DNA of 41,476 nt, taken from the NCBI GenBank assembly GCA_028278335.1, contig JANQEN010000283.1, forward strand, positions 1-41,476. Reading direction: 5' to 3'. The notes beneath the pieces were generated by a model. That model had not been told where the DNA came from. It worked only from the letters and a program-made list of their open reading frames with translations, and searched no databases. Position 1 is the stretch's first letter. The number at the start of each line of letters is the position of its first letter. Both the position numbers and the translations under genes were made by a program. Source of the DNA: Chitinivibrionales bacterium. Its GTDB lineage: Bacteria > Fibrobacterota > Chitinivibrionia > Chitinivibrionales > JANQEN01. This document shows, piece by piece, positions 16,076 to 24,545 of the stretch.

Positions 16076-16393
16076 TTACTTCTTATCTGTCTTTTTAGAG
16101 GTGGAAGATGATTTTTTCTTTGTGCTCTTCGATGATTTGGAGTCGCTCTTTTTCGATGTACTTGAAGAGGAGGGTTTGTCAGCTTCTGCTGCCTTTTTAT
16201 AAGTGTCAGAACGATAATCAGTTATATAAAAGCCACTCCCTTTAAAAAGAAATCCTGCCCCTGGTGAAATAATACGATGCACAGAGCCTTTGCACTCTTC
16301 TTTTGGGCATGTGGTTAAGGGATCATCTGAAATATTCTGAAACTGTTCAAAATGGTCGCCACATTTTTCACACTCATACTCATAGGTTGGCAT
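16076..16393 (-). CDS. FmdB-family zinc ribbon protein
   Basis: Begins MPTYEYECEKCG, the signature of FmdB-type regulators, with a second cysteine pair (CPKEEC) completing a zinc ribbon. FLFKGSGFYITDY near residue 65 is also characteristic. The last 35 residues are low-complexity lysine and serine. I start at the ATG at 16393 (105 residues, GGAG upstream) and not at the in-frame Met 12 codons earlier, because family members begin with this exact motif. Function is poorly known; some relatives lie near amidase operons. It sits 28 bases upstream of obgE. Confidence 0.88.
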   Translation of the reverse strand: MPTYEYECEKCGDHFEQFQNISDDPLTTCPKEECKGSVHRIISPGAGFLFKGSGFYITDYRSDTYKKAAEADKPSSSSTSKKSDSKSSKSTKKKSSSTSKKTDKK

Positions 16394-16500
16394 AGCAATA
16401 ATACTCCTCGAATAACTCAAATCAAGCATATGAAATTCAAAAAACGGCTAATAAAATAGTTTTTGGAGCTTATAAGGAGTATAATGGAGGGTTTAGGAGT

Positions 16501-17787
16501 CTATGAATCAATAATTTCACCATAGAGATCATAGTCATCTGCACCAATAATTTTTACCTGCGAAAAACTCCCTGGAGAGGTATCACCCTTTAGGATGAAA
16601 ACTCTACCATCAACCTCAGGCGCATCTCCTTTGGTGCGAGCTTCAAAATTAAAATCTGGGTTATCACTTATTTTGTCAATGATTACTGATCGAGTTTCTC
16701 CAACCAAAGATTCACAATGCTCTCTGCTAATTTCTCGCTGCACATCCATGAGAAGTTCACATCGCTTTTGTGCTGTAGATATACGTGGTCGCGGCTTCAT
16801 AGCGTATGAACGAGTTCCCTCCTCTGGAGAAAAGGGAAAAACGCCAACTTTTTCAAATCGAGCCCACTCTAAAAAATTGATCAACTGATCAAAGTGATTC
16901 TTTGTCTCTCCTGGGTGGCCAACAATAAAGGATGTTCGTATTGTCACCTGAGGAATTGTTGACCGAACCTTTTCAACTAAGGCATATAAGCTATCAGAAG
17001 ACGTCGGTGTTCGGCCCATTGCTTTTAAAACAGGTTCCGCAATATGTTGTAGAGGAATATCTAAGTATGAGCAGACCCGATCCTCTGCGGCGATAAGTGA
17101 AAGAAGCTCGTTATCAACATATTGTGGATGAAGATACATCATCCTAATCCAGGGAAAGTCTGTTTCTTTAAGAAGCTGTTCTACAAGGTTTGCTAAAGAT
17201 GATTTTTGGTCTCGCCCATAAAAAGAGGTGTCCTGGGAAACTAAAATACACTCCTTTACTCCCTGGTCCGAGAGCCATTGTGCCTCTTGAGTGATTTCTT
17301 TTATGGACCGACTTTTAAACGAGCCCCTAATCGATGGGATGATACAAAAGGCACACCTATGGGAACATCCATCGGAAATTTTGATATATTGAGTTGCTAT
17401 GGGATTTGATAATATTCGTTGAAAGGATTTTTGTTCTTCTAATTCTAAAATCTGAGACAATTCTCTTTGCCAATTTTTGATACTAAGCCAATAATCGACC
17501 TCGGGGAACTGTTGTTGAACAGTAGATTTATAGCGTTGCGAAAAGCAACCAGAAACAATTAGTGTTGTGCAGAGTCCCTGTTGTTTAAACTGAGCCATCT
17601 CTAAAATTGAATCAATTGCCTCTTGGGTAGCTTCCTGAATGAAAGTACAAGTGTTTACAATAATTATATGTGCCTTTTGTGGATCTTCGGTCATTTGAAA
17701 GCCACTGGCTCCAAGATAGGAGGTGATGTTCTCTCCATCAACAAGATTTTTACTACAGCCAAGATTACAAAGTGCTACTGTTTTCAT
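16501..17787 (-). CDS. rimO: ribosomal protein S12 methylthiotransferase RimO
   Basis: Radical SAM enzyme that methylthiolates an aspartate of ribosomal protein S12. The 428-residue protein starts with LCNLGCSKNLVDGE, which is RimO-specific and unlike the FGCQMN of MiaB. VNTCTF and SGCFSQR give the other auxiliary-cluster cysteines. CSHRCAFC is the radical SAM motif, followed by IPSIRG. A C-terminal TRAM region follows about residue 360. Both MiaB and RimO occur in this window and are clearly distinct paralogues. Confidence 0.96.
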   Translation of the reverse strand: MKTVALCNLGCSKNLVDGENITSYLGASGFQMTEDPQKAHIIIVNTCTFIQEATQEAIDSILEMAQFKQQGLCTTLIVSGCFSQRYKSTVQQQFPEVDYWLSIKNWQRELSQILELEEQKSFQRILSNPIATQYIKISDGCSHRCAFCIIPSIRGSFKSRSIKEITQEAQWLSDQGVKECILVSQDTSFYGRDQKSSLANLVEQLLKETDFPWIRMMYLHPQYVDNELLSLIAAEDRVCSYLDIPLQHIAEPVLKAMGRTPTSSDSLYALVEKVRSTIPQVTIRTSFIVGHPGETKNHFDQLINFLEWARFEKVGVFPFSPEEGTRSYAMKPRPRISTAQKRCELLMDVQREISREHCESLVGETRSVIIDKISDNPDFNFEARTKGDAPEVDGRVFILKGDTSPGSFSQVKIIGADDYDLYGEIIDS

Positions 17788-17802
17788 TGTGCAGAAATAT
17801 AT

Positions 17803-17835
17803 AAAAAAAGGATTTCATTATCAATGAAATCCTTT
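17803..17835 (-). terminator. intrinsic terminator after the SPOR lipoprotein gene
   Basis: A perfect 13-bp stem (17807-17819 with 17823-17835) surrounds a 3-base loop. Read on the minus strand it ends in a run of T, as expected for a terminator of the gene ending at 17863. It separates that gene from rimO, so rimO must have its own promoter or rely on read-through. Confidence 0.85.
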
Positions 17836-17862
17836 GATTTGTTATGTATAGCTCTAGGTTAA

Positions 17863-18669
17863 TTACCAACTCGTTGTATCTGTTCCCCAGTCATCGTCAC
17901 CCCATTCATCTTCCTTTGGTTGTTGAGACGCCGGAGTCTGCTGCTGTTGTTGCGTTGGTTGCTGTGAGACAGGCTGCTGTTGTTGCGTCGTCGCTGGAGT
18001 TGTTGTTTGAGGGGCTTGTTGGGTCGGCGCTGGGGTTGTCTGTACTTGTTGAGAAGGTGCTTGCTGCGTTTGAACTGGTTGTGTGTATTCGATACTTTCC
18101 TGTTCTACTGGTTTGTACGTCTCATATTCTGCAGTACTTGTTTGCCCCATGCCAGAGCCGCTTAATCCTACATTATCATTAGATCGATTATCTACCCAAT
18201 AGTCGTACCCATCGTTGACCAGATAATTTTCTGCAAATTCCCGAGCCATGGAGACACCGGTAAATCCGCCAATGCGAATACGGTAATAGTTGCCAACAAG
18301 TTCGGGCGTTGGATTTTGAACCTCTGCAACATAAGCTGGGTATCCTCGGTCTTCTAATTTACCGGCAATTGATTGAGCAAATCTCTCGGATAATACACAG
18401 GAGACCTGCACAGTGTATCGACCATTGGGATTGAATTGTGGTGTTCCGCTTGGTGAAGAAGTTGACGTAAAATCATCGGTCTTTGTTTCAAATTCATCGT
18501 CAGTGGTATCTTCATAAAACTCATTGAACATCTCATCGTCGGTGGTATCCTTCATCGCCAGAGTGTCTATAATTGCATCCTGGGCGCTCAGCTCGTCCTT
18601 TTTCTTTCCACATCCAACAAGGAACAATCCTGTTATAATGAGCAAACAGATCAGGTTTTTCACACTCAT
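17863..18669 (-). CDS. SPOR-domain lipoprotein with Gln/Pro/Thr-rich tail
   Basis: The signal peptide ends in the lipobox LVGC (C20), so this is a lipoprotein. An acidic linker follows. The SPOR domain (about residues 83-165, YTVQVSC to YDYWVDN) would bind denuded glycan strands of peptidoglycan at the septum. The C-terminal third is low-complexity Gln, Thr and Pro, and the protein closes with an acidic, tryptophan-bearing end (DEWGDDDWGTDTTSW). The ATG has a strong AGGAGGAAGT. It is probably a cell-division or envelope protein. The tail is unusual and its role unknown. Confidence 0.85.
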   Translation of the reverse strand: MSVKNLICLLIITGLFLVGCGKKKDELSAQDAIIDTLAMKDTTDDEMFNEFYEDTTDDEFETKTDDFTSTSSPSGTPQFNPNGRYTVQVSCVLSERFAQSIAGKLEDRGYPAYVAEVQNPTPELVGNYYRIRIGGFTGVSMAREFAENYLVNDGYDYWVDNRSNDNVGLSGSGMGQTSTAEYETYKPVEQESIEYTQPVQTQQAPSQQVQTTPAPTQQAPQTTTPATTQQQQPVSQQPTQQQQQTPASQQPKEDEWGDDDWGTDTTSW

Positions 18670-18698
18670 ACTTCCTCCTAAATTCCTAAAATAAGGGC

Positions 18699-18728
18699 AT
18701 ATACCACAAGTAAACGGGTACGTGTAAA
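18699..18728 (-). promoter_or_regulatory. possible promoter of the SPOR lipoprotein gene
   Basis: On the minus strand TTTACA (18728-18723) is followed after 18 bases by GTATAT (18704-18699), about 30 bases before the ATG. The surrounding 160 bases are AT-rich and hold no gene. The -10 is a weak match. Confidence 0.3.
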
Positions 18729-18831
18729 TGATTGCAACTTTTTTAAATATATATACTTAATCCTATTTATAATACTATAAAATTAATTTCACTTTCAAGG
18801 CAAATACACTTTTTTTTACAAATTGGAACAC

Positions 18832-19917
18832 CTAGTTGTTTCCCAGACCAGCAAGTAGTTTATGTGCTTCTACAGCTTGCGGTGTATTAGGATAATTTTT
18901 TACAAGATCCTTCATAATAAAAATCGCACTTTGGATGTTACCGTTGTTAAGGGCTTGGCGAGCCTTACGAGAATGTTCTGCAGCCCTTTCGAGCATCTTT
19001 ACATAGGTACCACTTCCAATTACTTTAGACAAATATTTTAATGGAGCATCAAGATTGTACGTGCCATATTGGAGGATTAGATTTGCCTTTGAGCTATTTG
19101 GAAGACGATAGGTTATCTTTCGTTCATCAAAAAGCGTGTAGGTCCCCATTTGCCGATAGGTTGCTGAAATTGAAAGGGTTTCTAAAGAGTCAATAGCACA
19201 AGAGAGATAGGCAGGAAGCAGGTTATCACCAATTGCTGTATAGGAAAAATGATAATCCTGATGAACAGTCTTTATTGGGGCAGGCTCCTTTTGATTGCCG
19301 GTAAAGGTACGGGAGTGCTTGACCAGTGAGAGCTGCTTTGCCAGCATGGTTGTGGTGTCAATAGAAATAGACAATGATGTTAGCCAGCTTTCATGTAAAT
19401 AGGCCCCCATGTCACGATACTCATAGCAGAATCGAGATCCCTTGGGAGCAAGGAATACATTAAGGGTGGTGGGCTGATTGGGGTGAGTCTTTGATTCAAT
19501 TATGGTTTCGTTCTGTAATTGCAATAGCACATCTCTGTTGCCATATTTCAAAATAGCATTAAGAATGACCTCTGTCATTTCAATAGGATTTATAATACCT
19601 GAAAGTAATTCTCTTGTTTTAGCTGGATAGTGTTTGTTTGCAATACGTAAGGAAAAACCCTGTTTTTTATCAAATTGTTCTGTATAAAGCGGTGCATCAA
19701 TGTCTATTGTGTCAAGTATCAGAGCAATTTCATCGGCAATTGAACCGGACAACGTTACTGGGACAGTGTATCGTCGAGGCAACAATTTAGCCACCAATGA
19801 ATAGGGTGGCTGGATTCGAGCCAAAATTTTATATGGTTCGGAAAGTTTTGGTTTTCCCGAAAACCCTAATGAAAACACACAGGTAAGGAGTAGAAATAGT
19901 CGATGATCTACCTTCAT
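18832..19917 (-). CDS. exported protein of unknown function with TPR-like C-terminus
   Basis: A 361-residue protein with a signal peptide (LFLLLTCVFSLGFSG). The middle is beta-rich with no motif I recognise. The last 60 residues form two or three amphipathic helices (SRKARQALNNGNIQSAI, VKNYPNTPQAVEAHKLL) typical of tetratricopeptide repeats. A strong AGGAGGATA precedes the ATG. It lies 39 bases after hisB and 160 before the lipoprotein gene. It is probably periplasmic or attached to the outer membrane. No function can be assigned. Confidence 0.75.
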   Translation of the reverse strand: MKVDHRLFLLLTCVFSLGFSGKPKLSEPYKILARIQPPYSLVAKLLPRRYTVPVTLSGSIADEIALILDTIDIDAPLYTEQFDKKQGFSLRIANKHYPAKTRELLSGIINPIEMTEVILNAILKYGNRDVLLQLQNETIIESKTHPNQPTTLNVFLAPKGSRFCYEYRDMGAYLHESWLTSLSISIDTTTMLAKQLSLVKHSRTFTGNQKEPAPIKTVHQDYHFSYTAIGDNLLPAYLSCAIDSLETLSISATYRQMGTYTLFDERKITYRLPNSSKANLILQYGTYNLDAPLKYLSKVIGSGTYVKMLERAAEHSRKARQALNNGNIQSAIFIMKDLVKNYPNTPQAVEAHKLLAGLGNN

Positions 19918-19956
19918 AAATATCCTCCTAAACCTTAAAATTTCTAAAGATGAGTA

Positions 19957-20547
19957 TTAGATTGTTCCCTTTGACGATGGTATTTGGTCTGGTGCTGCCG
20001 GATTTATCTTACAAGCGTGAGAAAGAGCCCGACCAAAGGCTTTGAAAATCGCCTCTACCGAGTGGTGACTGTTTCTTCCTCGCAAAAGGTCAATATGTAT
20101 AGTCATTCTGGCAGTATCGGAAAGTGCCTTAAAAAAATCTTCTACTAAATCACACTCAAAGTTGTTTATAACCCGATCAACATACGTTGCTGCATAGGTA
20201 AGATTTGGTCGTCCACCAATATCAATGCACACACGTGCTAAAGATTCATCCATTGGAATATACTCAGTAGCATAACGAAAAATCCCCTTACAATCCCCTA
20301 AAGACTCCTGTAGGGCCATGCCAAGGCAGATACCTATGTCCTCTATACTATGGTGGAAATCAACTTCCACATCACCTTTACAAACAAGGTTAAGATCGAA
20401 GAGACCATGTTTGGCGACCAATGTCAGCATATGGTCCATAAATCCCACACCACTTGAAACAGAGACCTCTCCTGTCCCATCAAGTTGAAGGGTAAGCTTT
20501 ATATCGGTCTCTTTAGTTTTTCGCTTGATTTGAGCTTTTCGGGTCAT
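19957..20547 (-). CDS. hisB: imidazoleglycerol-phosphate dehydratase
   Basis: Sixth-step enzyme of histidine synthesis, a manganese-dependent dehydratase. The 196-residue protein shows the two internally repeated metal motifs: GFMDHML with DFHHSIEDIG in the first half, and RGRNSHHSVEAIFKAFGRAL in the second. It is the dehydratase-only form; no histidinol-phosphatase domain is attached. It lies downstream of hisC on the same strand with a 124-base gap, so it may be transcribed from hisC or from its own start. No other his genes are in the window. Confidence 0.97.
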   Translation of the reverse strand: MTRKAQIKRKTKETDIKLTLQLDGTGEVSVSSGVGFMDHMLTLVAKHGLFDLNLVCKGDVEVDFHHSIEDIGICLGMALQESLGDCKGIFRYATEYIPMDESLARVCIDIGGRPNLTYAATYVDRVINNFECDLVEDFFKALSDTARMTIHIDLLRGRNSHHSVEAIFKAFGRALSHACKINPAAPDQIPSSKGTI

Positions 20548-20671
20548 GTGTTCGCCTTTTCTTTGGTTCTATCTCTTTTGTCTCTTCAACAAAATAAATA
20601 CTTTAATTCCTTTGGATTGGCAAGCTTTTTGGTTTACTGAATGTATATACTCATGTACTGAACGTCGACGA

Positions 20672-21751
20672 CTATATCTTGACAGAATAAAACTGAGACA
20701 GCGCTTGTATTAAGATATCGTTTTCTTCCTCGGTGCCAACATTGACACGGAGACAATTTTGAAGCATCGGATAGGAGGAGACATCGCGTAGCAAAATTTC
20801 ACGCTCCTTTAAAAAGGAAAGGAGCTCCTCTTTTCGTGTGGTTCGAAAGAGCATAAAATTTGCCGAGCTGGGATAAAGATTTTCTAAGGGAAGAGTTTTC
20901 AGAAATGAGATAATTCTATCCTTTTGTTCCTTTATCTTCTCAACTCTCTCAGCAATTACCTCTTTTTTTGCAAGCATCATTCTTACCAATTTTTCAGAGA
21001 AAAAATTGATGTTATAGGGGAGTTTGATTTTATTGATGTGTTTAAGGATTTCCGGTGCTCCTATCATATAGCCAAAGCGCAAACCAGCGCCACTAAAGGC
21101 CTTTGAAAAGGTACGGGTAATTATAAGATTTGGGTATTCCTTCAACAGAGACAATGCATTAAAACCACCAAATTCCACATAGGCCTGATCAAGAATAAGC
21201 ATGCCCTGATGATCTGCAAGAATAGTGCGCAACTCCTGCTCTGACAAGGTAGATCCAGTTGGATTATTGGGTGAGCAGAGTATGCAAAGAGCTTTTGGAT
21301 TCTCTGAAAGAGCTTTTTGGATGCCTTTTAGATCGTAGGAAAGATCGGATTTCAAGTTTGCCGTCACCAAGTTTCTTCCCATTCCATTAGTAAGAAGTTG
21401 ATACACCGTAAAGGTGGGTTGGCAGACTACTACCGTGCTATTGTTATCCGTGAGGGATAAGAGTAACACCAAAAGCATCTCATTGGAGCCGTTTCCCGCG
21501 ATGACAGAATCAGGAGTGATTCCGTGAAATGAGGCGAGAGCCTCTTTTAGGTTTTGCGGAATAAAGTCAGGATAGCGATTCCATGGCCTGTTTGCACAAA
21601 ACTGGGCAAACTCCTGTTTAATCTCTTCAGGCCAGTCATAGGGACTTTCATTCTGGTTTAGCTTTATTTTATAAGGGTTCGGTTGAAGATGATACTCTTT
21701 TAGGTTTCGTACCGAGCTATTTATTAGGTTCTCTGTCTTCTTTAAGTCCAT
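20672..21751 (-). CDS. hisC: histidinol-phosphate aminotransferase
   Basis: PLP-dependent fold-type I aminotransferase converting imidazole acetol phosphate to histidinol phosphate. The 359-residue protein has LNQNESPYDWP near the start, CSPNNPTGS, DQAYVEFGG, and the PLP-lysine motif TRTFSKAFSGAGLRFGY near residue 210. HisC is preferred over tyrosine or phenylalanine aminotransferase because hisB follows. Its ATG lies inside the 3' end of a small membrane-protein frame, overlapping it by 35 bases. Confidence 0.92.
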   Translation of the reverse strand: MDLKKTENLINSSVRNLKEYHLQPNPYKIKLNQNESPYDWPEEIKQEFAQFCANRPWNRYPDFIPQNLKEALASFHGITPDSVIAGNGSNEMLLVLLLSLTDNNSTVVVCQPTFTVYQLLTNGMGRNLVTANLKSDLSYDLKGIQKALSENPKALCILCSPNNPTGSTLSEQELRTILADHQGMLILDQAYVEFGGFNALSLLKEYPNLIITRTFSKAFSGAGLRFGYMIGAPEILKHINKIKLPYNINFFSEKLVRMMLAKKEVIAERVEKIKEQKDRIISFLKTLPLENLYPSSANFMLFRTTRKEELLSFLKEREILLRDVSSYPMLQNCLRVNVGTEEENDILIQALSQFYSVKI

Positions 21752-21881
21752 AATGCTTCCTGATCGAATCTATCAACTGGGCCATTTTCTTCTCTAAGCC
21801 ATTAATCTCAAGGGCAATATGAAACACCAATACTAACGTCCCAAGCAGTGCAATAATAAGCAAAACGGTGATCATAGACAT
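21717..21881 (-). CDS. 54-residue single-pass membrane microprotein overlapping hisC
   Basis: A short frame reads MSMITVLLIIALLGTLVLVF, then HIALEINGLEKKMAQL and a charged end (EDREPNK). One membrane helix of about 20 residues is followed by an amphipathic helix with leucine and isoleucine spacing of a coiled coil. ATGs at 21881 and 21875 are in frame; GGGA lies 6 bases before the second, making it the better start (52 residues). The frame ends 35 bases inside hisC in another frame, which suggests translational coupling. No family is recognised. Confidence 0.55.
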   Translation of the reverse strand: MSMITVLLIIALLGTLVLVFHIALEINGLEKKMAQLIDSIRKHYGLKEDREPNK

Positions 21882-21925
21882 TCCCAGTTCACAGTAATTT
21901 ACGATCTTAAATATAGTTAATGGTA

Positions 21926-22702
21926 CTATTGCTGCATGGGGATGTTAAAGAGCGATTCAAAATTGGAATTGATTTGCTCACTTAATTGACGAGAAGGTAT
22001 GTTTTTGAGGTGCGCAACAAAATCGCCGATAATGCTTGCATGGGCAGGCTCGTTTCTCTTTCCACGGAATGGTGGCGGTGCCAAATAGGGAGAATCGGTT
22101 TCAATAAAGAGTCGATCCAATGGTGTATAGGCGACAAGCTCCTTGCAGGGATTGTTCTTAAAAGTTATGATTCCCGAGTAGGAGACAAAGTATCCTGCAT
22201 CTAATAGTCGGACAAGGTCTCTTTTTTCACCGGTAAAGCAATGGAACAAAGCATGCGTTATAGAGTGTGATTGGAGAAGATCAACGGCTAACGATTCTGC
22301 ACCCCGGGAGTGGAGGGCAACAGGCACATTGAGATCTTTTGCAATTGACAACTGCTTTTCGAACAGTGGCTTTTGAGCATTCAGTGATGGATAGATGGGA
22401 TTCGAATCATCCAGCCCAATCTCCCCAATGCCAATTACTTTAGGATGCTGGGCATTTTGAGTCAATAACTTTTCCCATGAGTCAACAAGGGTGGTTTCAC
22501 AATCAAAGGGGGAGATACCAACCATGCCATACATGGATTCATACTGTTTACATTGACAAAGAACAGTATCTGCAGTCGTTAAATTTGTTGCCGTATTTAC
22601 AATGGTATGGACGCCGTTTTTTAACGCTCGATCAACCGTTGCTTCAAGCTCCTCCTTTGATAAATCATAAAGATGAGCATGAACATCAATCCATCTACTC
22701 AT
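21926..22702 (-). CDS. tatD: TatD-family metal-dependent hydrolase
   Basis: TIM-barrel metallohydrolase of the TatD nuclease family, 258 residues. Metal ligands are visible: VHAHLY at residues 6-11, the glutamate of GEIGLD, LHSRG, FHCFTG and ETDSPYLAP. PPFRGKRNEPAH is also typical. Family members are 3'-5' DNA exonucleases or tRNA/D-aminoacyl processing enzymes; the exact substrate is open. It starts 19 bases after rodZ, in a maf-rodZ-tatD run. Confidence 0.93.
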   Translation of the reverse strand: MSRWIDVHAHLYDLSKEELEATVDRALKNGVHTIVNTATNLTTADTVLCQCKQYESMYGMVGISPFDCETTLVDSWEKLLTQNAQHPKVIGIGEIGLDDSNPIYPSLNAQKPLFEKQLSIAKDLNVPVALHSRGAESLAVDLLQSHSITHALFHCFTGEKRDLVRLLDAGYFVSYSGIITFKNNPCKELVAYTPLDRLFIETDSPYLAPPPFRGKRNEPAHASIIGDFVAHLKNIPSRQLSEQINSNFESLFNIPMQQ

Positions 22703-22721
22703 GGTACTTATCTCCGGTGTA

Positions 22722-23678
22722 CTAGAGTCGATCGCTGAAGGCCTCTTTCCATGTTTCCGAGTTCCAGATTTCCAAACCGTTAGAGTCTAACCGAAAGTAG
22801 CGCACACCACTCCCTTTGACTTTTAGACGCTCTTGATTGAGGTAATAGATAAGTCGTGAGTTGTCTCCCACATGTACATTTATACTATCTAAGGCACGGA
22901 AGAGCCTTGTTTGCCCAGCTCTAATTAAATTTTTCCACGACTTTCCATCATAAAAAACCCTGACCCATACAGTGTCTTTTATTGCCTTTAAGACAAACAC
23001 CAAGGTATCCTTTGGCTCTACATAGGTTGAGTCTTCGACTCCTCCAAGAGAGTCTGTTTCTCCAGATTCTGATGCTAATGTCTCAGCGAGACTGGATTCT
23101 CCCAGTGTGTCTGTGCTATCGGAGGAGATGGTATCAATAAGTCCAAAGATTTCAAGCTCCGAGCTGTCAATCTCAGTCAAATACTCCTTTTCCTCTTCTG
23201 GAGCACTCTTTATCCACTTATATTGATAGCCTAGGTAGGTAATGACAACACCAGCTAAGAGGGCCAGTAAAATGAGAATCTTCCAGGTTAAGGTGGATTT
23301 GTTTCGATCCTTGGCTACACTAATTTTTATTCTTTGTGTGTCAGTAAGACTATCGTCAATTTCAGATATCCCTCGCTCTTCCATAAACTGCTTGATAAGC
23401 CCATCTGGATCAAGCATTAAGTAACTGGCAATAGAACGAATATAGACCCGAACATAGGGATCGGCGGGCAATTGATCATAGCTGCTTGATTCGATTGCCT
23501 TTATATAGGAGATGTTGAGCTTCAGATCTTTTGCAACGGTTTCTAAGGAGATTCGTTTAACAACCCGCTCCCGATGAAGAATATCACCGACCTTTTCTGA
23601 TGCCTGTTCCCTTGGTTGTTCCGGAACATTTTGCTCCTGCTCTTGCGATGAATTCAATTCATTCGATTCGTCAGACAT
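22722..23678 (-). CDS. rodZ: RodZ-like cell-shape protein
   Basis: A membrane protein of 318 residues with the RodZ order. A cytoplasmic helix-turn-helix (about 30-100, ILHRERVVKRISLETVAKDL and ADPYVRVYIRSIASYL) comes first, then a basic juxtamembrane segment and one membrane helix (about 130-150). An acidic, Ser/Asp-rich periplasmic linker leads to a beta-rich DUF4115-like domain (WVRVFYDGKSW, RLKVKGSG). RodZ connects MreB filaments to the elongation machinery. The start lies 2 bases after the maf stop, so the two are coupled. Confidence 0.9.
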   Translation of the reverse strand: MSDESNELNSSQEQEQNVPEQPREQASEKVGDILHRERVVKRISLETVAKDLKLNISYIKAIESSSYDQLPADPYVRVYIRSIASYLMLDPDGLIKQFMEERGISEIDDSLTDTQRIKISVAKDRNKSTLTWKILILLALLAGVVITYLGYQYKWIKSAPEEEKEYLTEIDSSELEIFGLIDTISSDSTDTLGESSLAETLASESGETDSLGGVEDSTYVEPKDTLVFVLKAIKDTVWVRVFYDGKSWKNLIRAGQTRLFRALDSINVHVGDNSRLIYYLNQERLKVKGSGVRYFRLDSNGLEIWNSETWKEAFSDRL

Positions 23679-23680
23679 TA

Positions 23681-24289
23681 TTACTGTCCTTTCATAAATG
23701 CAAAATAGGCATTAAATAGGGCAATTGTTTCAGAGATGGGAAGTCCCATCACATTATAAAAGCAGCCTTGTATTCGATCGACAAAGGTCATAGCTTTACC
23801 TTGAATTGCGTAAGCTCCTGCTTTGTCAGCGTACTCATTTTTGTCAAGATACGCATCTATTTCATCGTCGGGCACCTTGCGAAAAAAGACCTCAGTGCAT
23901 GCCAGGGCCGTTTTAGTAAACTGTATATTTTCGCAGATAAGCGCAACACTGGAATATACTTTATGCATTCTCCCTGATAATCGTCGGAGCATTTTTTGCG
24001 CATCCTGATAATCTACAGGTTTTACAATGACCTCATTGTCCAACACCACAATGGTATCGCTTCCAAATATCAATGATGATGCATGAGCCGGTAAGATAGA
24101 ACGAGCCTTGGCAAGAGCAAGTTCTTGAAGCGATTCTTTCAGCCTTTCTGGGTCAATATACTCATCTTCATTGGGAAGAGATGGCTTGACAATAGTAAAA
24201 TCAAACTCCATATTACCCAGGATCTCTTTGCGCCTTGGAGATCCCGAGGCGAGAATAAGCGGTCTGTCAAGTCTATTCCACTGGTGCAT
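23681..24289 (-). CDS. maf: Maf-family nucleotide pyrophosphatase
   Basis: House-cleaning enzyme that hydrolyses nucleoside triphosphates (dTTP/UTP type or modified bases). The 202-residue protein has ILASGSPRRKEIL near the N-terminus, the catalytic aspartate in FGSDTIV, KPVDYQDA, and DKAGAYAIQGKA followed by NVMGLPI near the end. The YADKAGAYAIQG pattern favours the YhdE/Maf dTTP/UTP branch. First gene of the maf-rodZ-tatD group. Confidence 0.95.
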   Translation of the reverse strand: MHQWNRLDRPLILASGSPRRKEILGNMEFDFTIVKPSLPNEDEYIDPERLKESLQELALAKARSILPAHASSLIFGSDTIVVLDNEVIVKPVDYQDAQKMLRRLSGRMHKVYSSVALICENIQFTKTALACTEVFFRKVPDDEIDAYLDKNEYADKAGAYAIQGKAMTFVDRIQGCFYNVMGLPISETIALFNAYFAFMKGQ

Positions 24290-24480
24290 GATTTGTTTTA
24301 TTAAATAAATTAAGCATTTACAGGGTCTTTGGTGTTCTAAATATACAATGAGGAATTAATTTATTCCATAAATAATAACGGATTTGACCGTACCATTCTA
24401 AAGGTAATTTCCTATTTGAAGTAACACTATTGTGATCGCTTGGGTAAGAGATTGCTACAACCGAAGCAATAGATAGAAGG

Positions 24481-24486
24481 ATTATA
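24481..24486 (-). promoter_or_regulatory. possible -10 element upstream of maf
   Basis: A TATAAT reads on the minus strand about 190 bases before the maf ATG, in the 256-base gap after the phosphotransacylase gene. No good -35 lies 16-18 bases further up, so this is weak. The gap otherwise shows no gene. Confidence 0.25.
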
Positions 24487-24545
24487 CACTTGGCAATTTA
24501 TTAAGCTTGTATCGATTTTAAAAAGAGTATTACCTTGAAAAAAGC

